Below, one piece after another: positions 1 through 7,589 of a DNA stretch of 22,202 nucleotides. The stretch is from an uncultured Dorea sp. (GTDB lineage Bacteria; Bacillota; Clostridia; Lachnospirales; Lachnospiraceae), in contig CAJTVY010000051.1 in the NCBI GenBank assembly GCA_910579925.1, positions 1 through 22,202 of the forward strand. The letters run 5' to 3'. The position numbers and the translations under genes were made by a program. Positions within the stretch are counted from its first letter, which is position 1, and each line of letters opens with the position of its first letter. The notes beneath the pieces are model-generated. The model was not told the DNA's origin. It made no database searches and worked only from the letters and a program-made list of their open reading frames with translations.

Positions 1-371
1 AGTATATCACAACATGCACTTCTTTTCATTACGGTGTGTTTTGTATCGCTTACCCTTTTTGCTTTTATTATATAGACAGATACCAGTATATTCAAAGATG
101 CAAATGAGCGAAAAAATAAGCGTACCACTATCCCTAATGATACGCTTATCCCATTCAATTTCTAAGAGCCTGTTGCCTATATTTTATCAGCAGGGTGGAC
201 ACTACATAGACACGTTGATTGCGGGAAGCCTTTATTTTCCGTTTGTGTTCCCACACCCGATATCAACTACCACCGAAACATCAAAGTAGTTTTTGAGGTG
301 CTTATTTCGGATTTTTTCACCCTCCGAAGTAAACATGAAATGCTTCGCAAAGTGCCTAAAATAAAGGATTT
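1..371. other. AT-rich region beyond rlmD; no complete gene seen
   Basis: This stretch is clearly richer in A and T than the coding DNA that follows, and the change falls at the rlmD stop codon. I see no gene with a start, a ribosome binding site and family resemblance. A minus-strand frame stays open past the rlmD stop and ends at a TAA near 237-239; it includes NYFDVSVVVDIGCGNTNGK but has no ribosome binding site and no recognised homology. A minus-strand terminator hairpin lies at 111-147. The region could be ordinary 3' flank, or the end of an integrated element at the rlmD 3' end. Confidence 0.5.
111..147 (-). terminator. Rho-independent terminator downstream of rlmD
   Basis: Read on the minus strand, AAGCGTATCA and TGGTACGCTT form a 10-bp stem (one G-T wobble) around a 10-nt loop, and the stem runs directly into ATTTTTT. 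The U-tract exists only in the minus direction, so this would end transcripts coming leftwards from rlmD. It sits about 225 nt past the rlmD stop, so a further transcribed segment lies between them. Confidence 0.75.
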
Positions 372-1769
372 CTACGAGGTTTTCCTTTGTATCGACACAA
401 TAGTCTCTACATGCACCGTATGCGGAAACTGATCCACCGCCCTCACTCTCTCCACCTCATACCCTTCCCCACACAAAACCTTCAAATCCCTGGCAAGCGT
501 CGCCGGATCACAGCTTACATACACAACCTTCTCCGCCCCCATCTCCACAATCGTCCGAAGCAGCCCTTCCTCGCACCCTTTCCTGGGCGGATCCACCACC
601 ACCACATCCGCATGATACTTCATCCCCTCATGCTCCTCTTCATATCTCCTTCCAAACTCCGGCAGAACCTCCTCCGCCTTTCCCTCAAAAAACTCCACAT
701 TCCGAATCCCATTAATCTTTGCATTATTTCTGGCATCCAGAACCGCCTGAGGCACAACCTCCACCCCAAACACCTGCTTCGCCTTCTTCGCCAAAAACAG
801 AGAAATCGTCCCAATCCCGCAGTACAGATCCCAGACCGTCTCCTCCCCCGTCAGCTGCGCATATTGAAGCGCCAGCCCATACAGTTTCTCCGTCTGTACA
901 GGATTAACCTGAAAGAAAGACAATGGAGAAATCCGATACTTCACATCACCAATCCAATCCGTAATATACGTCTGCCCCCACAACAGGCGAATCTCCTTCC
1001 CCATAATCACATTCGTCCTGTCTCGGTTCATACTATAAGTCACACTTGTCATCCCTTCAATGGCACAGAGCCGTTCTGCAAGCACATCCCCGTGAGGAAT
1101 CCCTCCTCCATTCAACACCAGACAGACCATAATCTCCTTCGTCCGGAAACCATAGCGGATCAGAACATGACGGACCAGCCCCCGGTGTTCCTCCTCCTGA
1201 TACGCGCTGATCTTAAATTCCTCCATAAACTCAATCACACAGCGAAGGATTCTCTCATTTACTTCCACCCCAAGCGCACACTTCATGTTCGGAATAATAC
1301 TATGTGTCCGTCCTGCATAGAACCCGGCGACAATCTTCCCATTACGATCCGTCCCTATGGGAAACTGCGCCTTATTCCTATATGCGAACGGCTCCTCCAT
1401 CCCCAGAATCGGCTCCATAACTTTTGAAAGAACCTCCTTGGAAATCCCCCCAATCCGTATCAGATTCTCCCTTACCTTATCCTCCTTAAACCGTAGCTGC
1501 CGTCCATATTCCATCTCCTGGATCTGGCAGCCGCCGCAGCTGCGCACCACCTTACAGGCCGGATGTTCCACACGATATTCCGAAGGCGTAAGAACATTCA
1601 GCAATCTAGCATACGCATAATTCTTTTTCGCCTTCATAATCCTGGCTTCAACCAGATCTCCGATCATGGAATCCTTAATAAACAGAGTATACCCGTCTAT
1701 TTTCCCGATTCCTTCGCCGTTGCTTCCCATATCCTCTATCTTTACTGTAACCACGTCGTTTTTCTGCAT
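372..1769 (-). CDS. rlmD: 23S rRNA (uracil-C5)-methyltransferase RlmD/RlmCD
   Basis: SAM-dependent enzyme that makes 5-methyluridine in 23S rRNA (U1939 and, in Gram-positive RlmCD enzymes, also U747). The protein starts with a TRAM RNA-binding domain (about residues 1-60). Four cysteines for a [4Fe-4S] cluster are present (C72, C78, C81, C164). The SAM fold begins at DLYCGIGT (about 314), followed by VVVDPPRKG (about 390) and the nucleophile motif VSCDPATLARDL with Cys420. I chose the ATG at 1769 because GAGAGGTG lies 5 nt upstream; an in-frame ATG at 1784 has no ribosome binding site. It is last in an operon after the HtrA-like and YhaM-like genes. After the conserved HVET motif the tail (IVSIQRKTS) stops at the boundary with AT-rich DNA, so this end may have been replaced by an insertion. 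Family assignment is secure; one versus two target uridines cannot be told. Confidence 0.95.
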   Translation of the reverse strand: MQKNDVVTVKIEDMGSNGEGIGKIDGYTLFIKDSMIGDLVEARIMKAKKNYAYARLLNVLTPSEYRVEHPACKVVRSCGGCQIQEMEYGRQLRFKEDKVRENLIRIGGISKEVLSKVMEPILGMEEPFAYRNKAQFPIGTDRNGKIVAGFYAGRTHSIIPNMKCALGVEVNERILRCVIEFMEEFKISAYQEEEHRGLVRHVLIRYGFRTKEIMVCLVLNGGGIPHGDVLAERLCAIEGMTSVTYSMNRDRTNVIMGKEIRLLWGQTYITDWIGDVKYRISPLSFFQVNPVQTEKLYGLALQYAQLTGEETVWDLYCGIGTISLFLAKKAKQVFGVEVVPQAVLDARNNAKINGIRNVEFFEGKAEEVLPEFGRRYEEEHEGMKYHADVVVVDPPRKGCEEGLLRTIVEMGAEKVVYVSCDPATLARDLKVLCGEGYEVERVRAVDQFPHTVHVETIVSIQRKTS

Positions 1770-1834
1770 ATTGACACCTCTCATTTCACAATAGTCGTAT
1801 GTTATTCATCCATATACAGGCCAGAATTCAATTG

Positions 1835-1867
1835 GGGACGTAGTAAAATAAAACCTTACTACGTCCC
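1835..1867. repeat. Perfect 12-bp inverted repeat (REP-like hairpin)
   Basis: GGGACGTAGTAA at 1835-1846 is repeated as its exact reverse complement at 1856-1867, with a 9-nt loop. There is no U-tract on either side, so it is a poor simple terminator. It lies between the YhaM-like gene and rlmD, within what should be one transcript, so it may be an RNA processing or stability hairpin, or a dispersed palindromic repeat. Only one copy is visible in this window. Confidence 0.7.
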
Positions 1868-1919
1868 TGCCGCTGTTTTTCAACGTATTCTGCTACGCCC
1901 CATTATTCATCTGATCCCG

Positions 1920-2867
1920 CTACTCTCCCATAGTCGTCTTCCTTAGATTCGACTCAAACAATCGGTTATACCCCAGCCAGTCATGACTGTTTTTATCCTT
2001 AAAAATCTCCGTCAGTGTCTGCAGCTTCGCATCTGCACAGTCCGCAAAATTAAGCGCCAGAGCCTCCGCCAGCGCAGGCTTCTTCGGCGATCCATATTCA
2101 AGTTCTCCATGATGTGCCACAATACAGTGCTTCAGTTCACTGGCAAGCCTTTCCGGAAAGTCCGGGATATTCCTTACCGCCTCGCTTACCATCTCCACCC
2201 CAATGACAATGTGCCCCAGAAGCTGTCCGTCATCCGTATAATCATTCTCCGGAAATGGAGACAATTCTTTAACCTTGCCAATATCATGACAGATAGCCGC
2301 CGCACATAGAAGATCCCCGTTCAGAATCGGATAAGCCCCGGACATATATTCACAGAACTTCACCACACTCAGCGTATGTTCCAGAAGTCCTCCCGAAAAT
2401 CCATGATGTACGCTCTTTGCCGCCGAATGTGACTTAAACCTCCGGATGAACGCCTCGTCTTTCACAAAATAATATTCAATCAGCTGCCGCAGATAAGCAT
2501 TCCCGATCTTTCCCACATATCTCAGAAGCTCCCGGTACATCTGCTCCGTATTCTTCTCACTGGTAGGAAGATAATCCGCCATGGTATACTCTTGCTCCTG
2601 CGCCTTTCGGATCTGCTTAATATTCAGCTGCAGATTATTATTGTAATTGATCACCTCGCCATACACTTCAATGAAATCCATCTCCTCATAATCCGCAATC
2701 CCGCCTGAATTCGGATCCCAGACCTTCCCGTCCAGAACCCCCGTCTTATCCTGGAGAATCAGATTGTCATATGGTTTCCCATTCCTTGTCTCTGCCGAAC
2801 GCTTCCCTTTACATAAATAAATATTCCTGATTGTCTCACCCTCACGGAGAGTATTAATATATCTCAT
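1920..2867 (-). CDS. yhaM: YhaM-like 3'-5' exoribonuclease (OB-fold + HD domain)
   Basis: Predicted cytoplasmic metal-dependent exonuclease that trims RNA from the 3' end, as YhaM does in Bacillus and streptococci. An N-terminal OB-fold (about residues 10-90, including the stretch LILQDKTGVLDGKVWD) is followed by an HD phosphohydrolase domain (about 155-290). The expected metal ligands are visible: H164 in EHTLSVV, H194-D195 in CHDIGK, H252-H253, and an Asp near 277. The length, 315 residues from this start, matches Bacillus YhaM (about 314). I chose the ATG at 2867, preceded by AAAGAGG; an ATG at 2885 is in frame but has a weaker site. It lies 35 nt after the HtrA-like gene and is probably cotranscribed with it. 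The family is clear; the exact RNA substrates are not. Confidence 0.88.
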   Translation of the reverse strand: MRYINTLREGETIRNIYLCKGKRSAETRNGKPYDNLILQDKTGVLDGKVWDPNSGGIADYEEMDFIEVYGEVINYNNNLQLNIKQIRKAQEQEYTMADYLPTSEKNTEQMYRELLRYVGKIGNAYLRQLIEYYFVKDEAFIRRFKSHSAAKSVHHGFSGGLLEHTLSVVKFCEYMSGAYPILNGDLLCAAAICHDIGKVKELSPFPENDYTDDGQLLGHIVIGVEMVSEAVRNIPDFPERLASELKHCIVAHHGELEYGSPKKPALAEALALNFADCADAKLQTLTEIFKDKNSHDWLGYNRLFESNLRKTTMGE

Positions 2868-2902
2868 TTTTCTGCCTCTTTCCATTCTGTCTTAATTAAT
2901 TC

Positions 2903-4213
2903 CTACCATTCCTTACTCCCTACCGTCACCGTAAAATCCATATCTACATATCCGTCCGCCCCCTGGCGCTGCCCTCTGACAACAAACTGGCTTCCCACCG
3001 CCTTTTCCATCAGCGTCACATGGTAGGTCCCATAAGAAGTAATCTCCACGTCATCCACACTGGTAATAACGTCTCCATTCTGAATTCCCGCAGCCATGGC
3101 AGGAGAGTCTGCGTCAACATTCTTCACATACAGACCTTTGGGAATTCCCTGTTCTTCAATCTCCTCTGTAACATCCACGCCCCAGATTCCCACATAGGGT
3201 ACGCCCTGTCCGTTAGAGAGACACTCGATCACGTCTTTTACATCCGTAATCCCATATCCGATGATCAGTTCCGTGCTCCCTTCCTTTGCAGCGCTCTGGT
3301 CAATGAGGGCAATAAACTCCCCTTTGAGGTTTACAATAAACCCGCTTCCGTTCTGAGATCCGGCGATATCCGTATTAATCAGCCGGCACTGCCCGTCTGC
3401 CAGATCCAGTATGTTCTTTCCAGAAGCAATAGATCCAAACCCCATTGCCCCCGCATACCCGAAGGGTTTGCCAAGCACGATCGCCACATCCCCTTTGGAT
3501 ACTGCGTTGGAACTTCCAAGGACTGCCGTTTCAATCTGCGCCCACGTAGAATCCGGGATATCCGAACGGTTCACGGCATACACCCCAAATCCCAGATTCC
3601 CGTCGCTCTTCTTAAGCACAGCCGGACATACCTGGCCATTGTTAAATACAACCTTGATTTCCTTTGCTTCCTTTGCAACCAGAGACTTGCCCAGAATCAG
3701 AAGTTCCCTCCCGTTATCCGCCACAATCAGGCCGGACACGCTGTTCTCGTACTCCTTCGACTCCTCTGTCCAGTCCTGCTCTGCCGGCACGCCTGCGATC
3801 TCCACCACCGACCTGTTCGCTTTCACTCCGATTGTGGTCAGAGACTGCTGCATCTGCCGGTAACTGTCCGCGTCCAGCGGCTGCTGTACGATCTCCTCCG
3901 CAGGCGGCTGTTCAGGTTCTTCCTCTTCCTTCGTCTCTTCCTCCGGCGGAATCGTCACCTTCTGCGGATCATCCTGGAAAATACTGTCCATCGTCGGTTT
4001 CATAGCGCTGAAACTAAAACATGCAAATACGCCGAATACCAGACCCAGCCCGGCCATTCGGAAGAACCCCTTCCTCTCGCCTCTGCGGTCACGCTTGATC
4101 GTCTCCTGCAGAAAAGAATATTCCCCTGCTTCCTCCTTACCCTCTTCTGGCAGTTCCTCACGAGTATCTTCCTTTGGATGTAATTCTCCCCTTGGATCTT
4201 TCTGCTCTTCCAT
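2903..4213 (-). CDS. Membrane-anchored HtrA-like PDZ protein with degenerate protease triad
   Basis: The layout is that of a Gram-positive HtrA/DegP: a charged cytoplasmic N-terminus (1-50), one membrane segment (about 53-70), a Glu/Pro-rich linker (88-108), a trypsin-like domain (about 125-330) and a C-terminal PDZ domain (about 338-434, with GLYVKNVDADSPAMAAGIQNG). The catalytic positions are changed. The usual LTNxHV motif reads LGKSLVA, putting Leu178 at the histidine. The usual DLAV reads NLGF, putting Asn206 at the aspartate. The GNSGG loop reads QNGSGF: Ser290 remains but the oxyanion loop is altered. I infer an inactive or strongly reduced protease that may act as a PDZ scaffold or chaperone outside the membrane. 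AAGGAG lies 11 nt upstream of the ATG. It is first in the operon with yhaM and rlmD. Confidence 0.85.
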   Translation of the reverse strand: MEEQKDPRGELHPKEDTREELPEEGKEEAGEYSFLQETIKRDRRGERKGFFRMAGLGLVFGVFACFSFSAMKPTMDSIFQDDPQKVTIPPEEETKEEEEPEQPPAEEIVQQPLDADSYRQMQQSLTTIGVKANRSVVEIAGVPAEQDWTEESKEYENSVSGLIVADNGRELLILGKSLVAKEAKEIKVVFNNGQVCPAVLKKSDGNLGFGVYAVNRSDIPDSTWAQIETAVLGSSNAVSKGDVAIVLGKPFGYAGAMGFGSIASGKNILDLADGQCRLINTDIAGSQNGSGFIVNLKGEFIALIDQSAAKEGSTELIIGYGITDVKDVIECLSNGQGVPYVGIWGVDVTEEIEEQGIPKGLYVKNVDADSPAMAAGIQNGDVITSVDDVEITSYGTYHVTLMEKAVGSQFVVRGQRQGADGYVDMDFTVTVGSKEW

Positions 4214-4348
4214 AGACCCGTTTTCTCCTTTTTCTATTCCTTATATGAACCTGTCCCCTTACGCTTCACACCCTGGAACAATATAGTCGCACATACCCGA
4301 TCTCACTGAAACAAGTCCATACACTCCAAAATACATCCTGTCGGATAT

Positions 4349-4377
4349 AGTATACTCCAAGAAAGACGATTGTTCAA
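4349..4377 (-). promoter_or_regulatory. Sigma-A promoter of the htrA-like/yhaM/rlmD operon
   Basis: On the minus strand, TTGAAC (4372-4377) and TATACT (4349-4354) are separated by exactly 17 nt, a near-consensus housekeeping promoter. Transcription would start near 4340 and leave an untranslated leader of about 130 nt before the HtrA-like start at 4213. I see no clear riboswitch or attenuator in that leader. Confidence 0.7.
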
Positions 4378-4433
4378 TATTTATCCTTCCCTTTATGGCA
4401 CAAATAGGTTAGAATAGGTCTAGGTGATTGAAT

Positions 4434-6809
4434 ATGAATAAAAAGACATTAAACAAACTGGAATACAACAAAATAATTGAACTACTGTCAGACCATGCCT
4501 CTTCCTTTGGCGGCAGAGAACGCTGCAAAAGGCTGAAACCAATGACTTCTCTGTCTGACATTAATACGGCACAGCAGCAGACAGCGGCAGCGTTTACCCG
4601 GATCGTCCGAAAAGGACGGCTTTCTTTAGGCGGATGCAGCCCGGTCAACGATTCCTTAAAACGTCTCGAAGTGGGCGCAGCCCTTGGAAGCGGGGAACTT
4701 CTTCGGATCTGCAGACTCCTGGAAGCCGCCGGATGCGCCAGATCTTACGGACGGCACGATAATAATGACGATGAGGAAGACTGTCTGGATTCGTTATTTC
4801 AACAGTTAGAACCCATCAGCCTGCTGACCACAGAAATCCGCCGCTGCATCCTGGAAGAGGATGAGATCAGCGACGACGCAAGCGGAACATTAAAGCACAT
4901 CCGTCGTTCCATCGGCCAGATGAATGACAAGGTCCATTCCACTCTGTCCGGTATGGTGAATGGTTCCCTGCGCACTTATTTGCAGGATCCTATCATTACC
5001 ATGCGGGGCGACCGCTACTGTCTCCCGGTGAAAGCAGAATACCGAAGCCAGGTGTCCGGACTGATCCACGACCAGTCCGCAACCGGTTCCACACTGTTTG
5101 TCGAACCTATGGCAGTGGTAAAACTGAATAATGACTTGAAAGAACTCTATGGGAAGGAGCAGGAAGAGATTCAGGTAATCCTCTCCCGTCTGAGCGAAGA
5201 TACTGCACAATATATAGAAGAGATCCGCACAGATTACACCGTTCTTGGCGAGCTGGATTTTATTTTTGCCAGAGGAAGCCTTGCGCTGGATATGAACGCA
5301 TCCATGCCATTGTTTAATACCCAGGGACGCATTCACATCCGCGAAGGGCGGCATCCTCTTCTGGACAAACGCCAGGTGGTGCCTATCACCGTGACCCTGG
5401 GGGATGATTTCGATCTGCTGATCGTAACAGGCCCTAACACAGGCGGCAAGACGGTTTCCTTAAAGACTGTAGGCCTTTTTACGCTTATGGGGCAGGCCGG
5501 ACTTCATATTCCGGCCCTTGACCGTTCAGAACTGGCCGTGTTTGAACAGGTTTATGCAGATATCGGGGATGAACAGAGCATTGAACAGAGTCTTAGTACC
5601 TTTTCCTCCCATATGACGAATATCGTTTCTTTCCTGTCCCAGGTAGACGAACATTCCCTCGTCCTCTTCGACGAGCTGGGGGCAGGCACAGATCCTACAG
5701 AGGGCGCAGCCCTTGCTACGGCCATCTTAAGTCATCTGCACCAGAGGGGAATCCGTACCATGGCAACCACTCACTACAGTGAACTGAAGGTATACGCCCT
5801 GTCCACACCGGGAGTAGAGAATGCCTGTTGTGAATTCGACCTGAATACCCTGCGCCCCACCTACCGCCTGCTCCTGGGAATCCCAGGAAAGAGCAACGCA
5901 TTTGCCATTGCAGGGAAGTTAGGGCTGCCGGATTACATTATCGCAGAAGCAAAGACACATCTGTCAGAACAGGACGAGTCTTTTGAAGACCTGCTGACTG
6001 ATCTTGAAACCAGCAGAAGGACGATCCAGCAGGAACAGGATGAGATTTCTGCTTACAAACGAGAACTGGAGCGGCTCAAGACAGAGATCCGCCAGAAGCA
6101 GGAAAAATTAGAATCTCAGAAGGAACGGATCATCCGGGAAGCCAATGAGAAGGCCCACGCCATTCTGGCAGATGCCAAGGAAACCGCTGACGAGACTATG
6201 CGCAACTTCCACAAGTTCGGCAAAGAGAATATTTCCGCCGCCGAGATGGAGAAAGAACGGGAAAAACTGCGCAAAAAGATGTCTGCCGTCAGTTCAAAGC
6301 TGACACTCGAGACCCAGAAGCCGAAGAAGCAGCACAAGCCTTCGGATTTCAAGCTGGGGGAATCCGTCAGAGTCTTAAGCATGAACCTGAACGGCTCCGT
6401 TGTTTCCCTGCCTGATCCAAAGGGAAACGTTACCGTACAGATGGGCATCCTCCGTTCCCAGGTTCCGATTTCTGACCTGGAGATCATCGAAGAGACGCCC
6501 TCCTACTCGGCAAAGCAGATGCATAAGACCTCGAAAGGCAAGATGAAGATGGGCAAATCCTTCTCCGTCAGCACCGAGATCAATCTGCTTGGCAAGACCG
6601 TTGACGAAGCCATAGCAGAACTGGACAAATACCTGGATGATGCCGCACTGGCCCATCTCTCCCCTGTCCGTGTGGTTCACGGCAAAGGAACCGGCGCGCT
6701 GCGCTCAGGAATTCACAAATATCTGAAACGCCAGAAGCATGTAAAATCCTTCCGTCTCGGGGAATTCGGAGAAGGAGACGAAGGCGTTACCATCGTCGAA
6801 CTCAAGTAG
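4434..6809 (+). CDS. mutS2: MutS2 ATPase with Smr domain (recombination control / ribosome rescue)
   Basis: MutS-family ATPase. In Helicobacter and Thermus, MutS2 limits recombination; in Bacillus it splits collided ribosomes. It lacks the mismatch-recognition domain of MutS. Visible parts: the Walker A motif GPNTGGKT (333-340, Lys339), the Walker B and D-loop region LVLFDELGAGTDPTEGAALA (about 409-428, Asp413-Glu414), a long charged coiled coil (about 515-625), a small beta-rich KOW-like segment (about 640-685), and a C-terminal Smr domain (about 712-791) with HGKGTGALR at 749. Length (791) is normal. I chose the ATG at 4434, with AGGTGA six nt upstream, over a TTG at 4428 that abuts the same site. 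The Smr motif usually written LDLRG reads INLLG here (716-720). The gene is divergent from the HtrA-like operon and precedes a two-component system by 66 nt. Confidence 0.96.
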   Translation: MNKKTLNKLEYNKIIELLSDHASSFGGRERCKRLKPMTSLSDINTAQQQTAAAFTRIVRKGRLSLGGCSPVNDSLKRLEVGAALGSGELLRICRLLEAAGCARSYGRHDNNDDEEDCLDSLFQQLEPISLLTTEIRRCILEEDEISDDASGTLKHIRRSIGQMNDKVHSTLSGMVNGSLRTYLQDPIITMRGDRYCLPVKAEYRSQVSGLIHDQSATGSTLFVEPMAVVKLNNDLKELYGKEQEEIQVILSRLSEDTAQYIEEIRTDYTVLGELDFIFARGSLALDMNASMPLFNTQGRIHIREGRHPLLDKRQVVPITVTLGDDFDLLIVTGPNTGGKTVSLKTVGLFTLMGQAGLHIPALDRSELAVFEQVYADIGDEQSIEQSLSTFSSHMTNIVSFLSQVDEHSLVLFDELGAGTDPTEGAALATAILSHLHQRGIRTMATTHYSELKVYALSTPGVENACCEFDLNTLRPTYRLLLGIPGKSNAFAIAGKLGLPDYIIAEAKTHLSEQDESFEDLLTDLETSRRTIQQEQDEISAYKRELERLKTEIRQKQEKLESQKERIIREANEKAHAILADAKETADETMRNFHKFGKENISAAEMEKEREKLRKKMSAVSSKLTLETQKPKKQHKPSDFKLGESVRVLSMNLNGSVVSLPDPKGNVTVQMGILRSQVPISDLEIIEETPSYSAKQMHKTSKGKMKMGKSFSVSTEINLLGKTVDEAIAELDKYLDDAALAHLSPVRVVHGKGTGALRSGIHKYLKRQKHVKSFRLGEFGEGDEGVTIVELK

Positions 6810-6875
6810 AATAAAAAGGTTCTGCAGGCTCAAAAGCCGGGCTTATATCATATCAACACAATGAGGAGACATGAC

Positions 6876-7580
6876 ATGGTAAATAAACAGAAAATATTAA
6901 TCGTAGACGACGATGAAAACATCGCCGAACTGATTTCCTTGTATCTGACCAAGGAATGCTTTGACACAATGATGGTACACGACGGCGAGAAAGCCCTGAT
7001 TGCCCACGAGACTTACCAGCCAAATCTAATACTTTTAGACTTAATGCTTCCGGGTATCGACGGCTACCAGGTGTGCAGAGAACTGCGCACCAGGTCCAAC
7101 GTACCCATCATCATGCTCTCGGCAAAGGGCGAGGTCTTCGATAAGGTGCTGGGACTAGAACTGGGAGCAGACGACTACATCATGAAACCCTTTGATTCGA
7201 AAGAACTGGTCGCACGGGTAAAGGCCGTCCTGCGTCGTTACCAGGCTGCGCCAAAACAGGAGGATACGAAGGAGGATAAGGGAAAATGCGTGGATTACCC
7301 AGGCATTTCCATCAATCTCACCAACTACACCGTACTGGTTGACGGCAGGCGTGTGGATATGCCGCCAAAGGAACTGGAACTTCTGTACTTTCTGGCCTCT
7401 TCCCCGAACCAGGTATTTACAAGGGAACAGCTTCTGGACCAGATCTGGGGGTATGAATATATTGGCGATACTCGTACCGTCGACGTACATATCAAGCGGC
7501 TCCGAGAGAAAATCAAAGACCACGGTTCCTGGGGACTTGGCACAGTCTGGGGCATTGGCTATAAATTCGAAGTAAAATAA
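6876..7580 (+). CDS. OmpR/PhoB-family response regulator
   Basis: Cytoplasmic DNA-binding regulator activated by phosphorylation. The receiver domain (about residues 5-118) has the acidic pocket DDDE at 11-14, the phospho-acceptor Asp55 in LILLDLML, Ser82 at the switch Thr/Ser position and Lys104 in YIMKPF. A winged helix-turn-helix domain fills about 135-232, with the recognition-helix region TRTVDVHIKRLREKI. I chose the ATG at 6876 because GAGGAG lies about 8 nt upstream; the ATG at 6861 overlaps that site. The cognate kinase starts 9 nt downstream, so the two are translated as a pair. The stimulus and target promoters are not evident. Similarity to PhoP/WalR-type regulators is general only. 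Confidence 0.93.
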   Translation: MVNKQKILIVDDDENIAELISLYLTKECFDTMMVHDGEKALIAHETYQPNLILLDLMLPGIDGYQVCRELRTRSNVPIIMLSAKGEVFDKVLGLELGADDYIMKPFDSKELVARVKAVLRRYQAAPKQEDTKEDKGKCVDYPGISINLTNYTVLVDGRRVDMPPKELELLYFLASSPNQVFTREQLLDQIWGYEYIGDTRTVDVHIKRLREKIKDHGSWGLGTVWGIGYKFEVK

Positions 7581-7589
7581 GGAGATAAA

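Noticed and set aside
14..289. Plus-strand open frame of 91 codons in the AT-rich left end
   Set aside because: No ribosome binding site, no recognisable domain, and its hydrophobic start comes from T-rich DNA; it also runs through the minus-strand terminator hairpin.
387..1427. Long plus-strand open frame opposite rlmD
   Set aside because: Composition is rich in His, Pro, Arg and Leu, as expected for the antisense of a coding gene; rlmD motifs on the other strand are complete.
3020..4183. Long plus-strand open frame opposite the HtrA-like gene
   Set aside because: Antisense shadow; no domain, and the minus-strand protein has clear HtrA/PDZ features.
4247..4262. GGGGACAGGTT-like stretch in the HtrA leader resembling half of a dispersed palindrome
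   Set aside because: No complementary arm is found nearby, so no hairpin or repeat can be supported.
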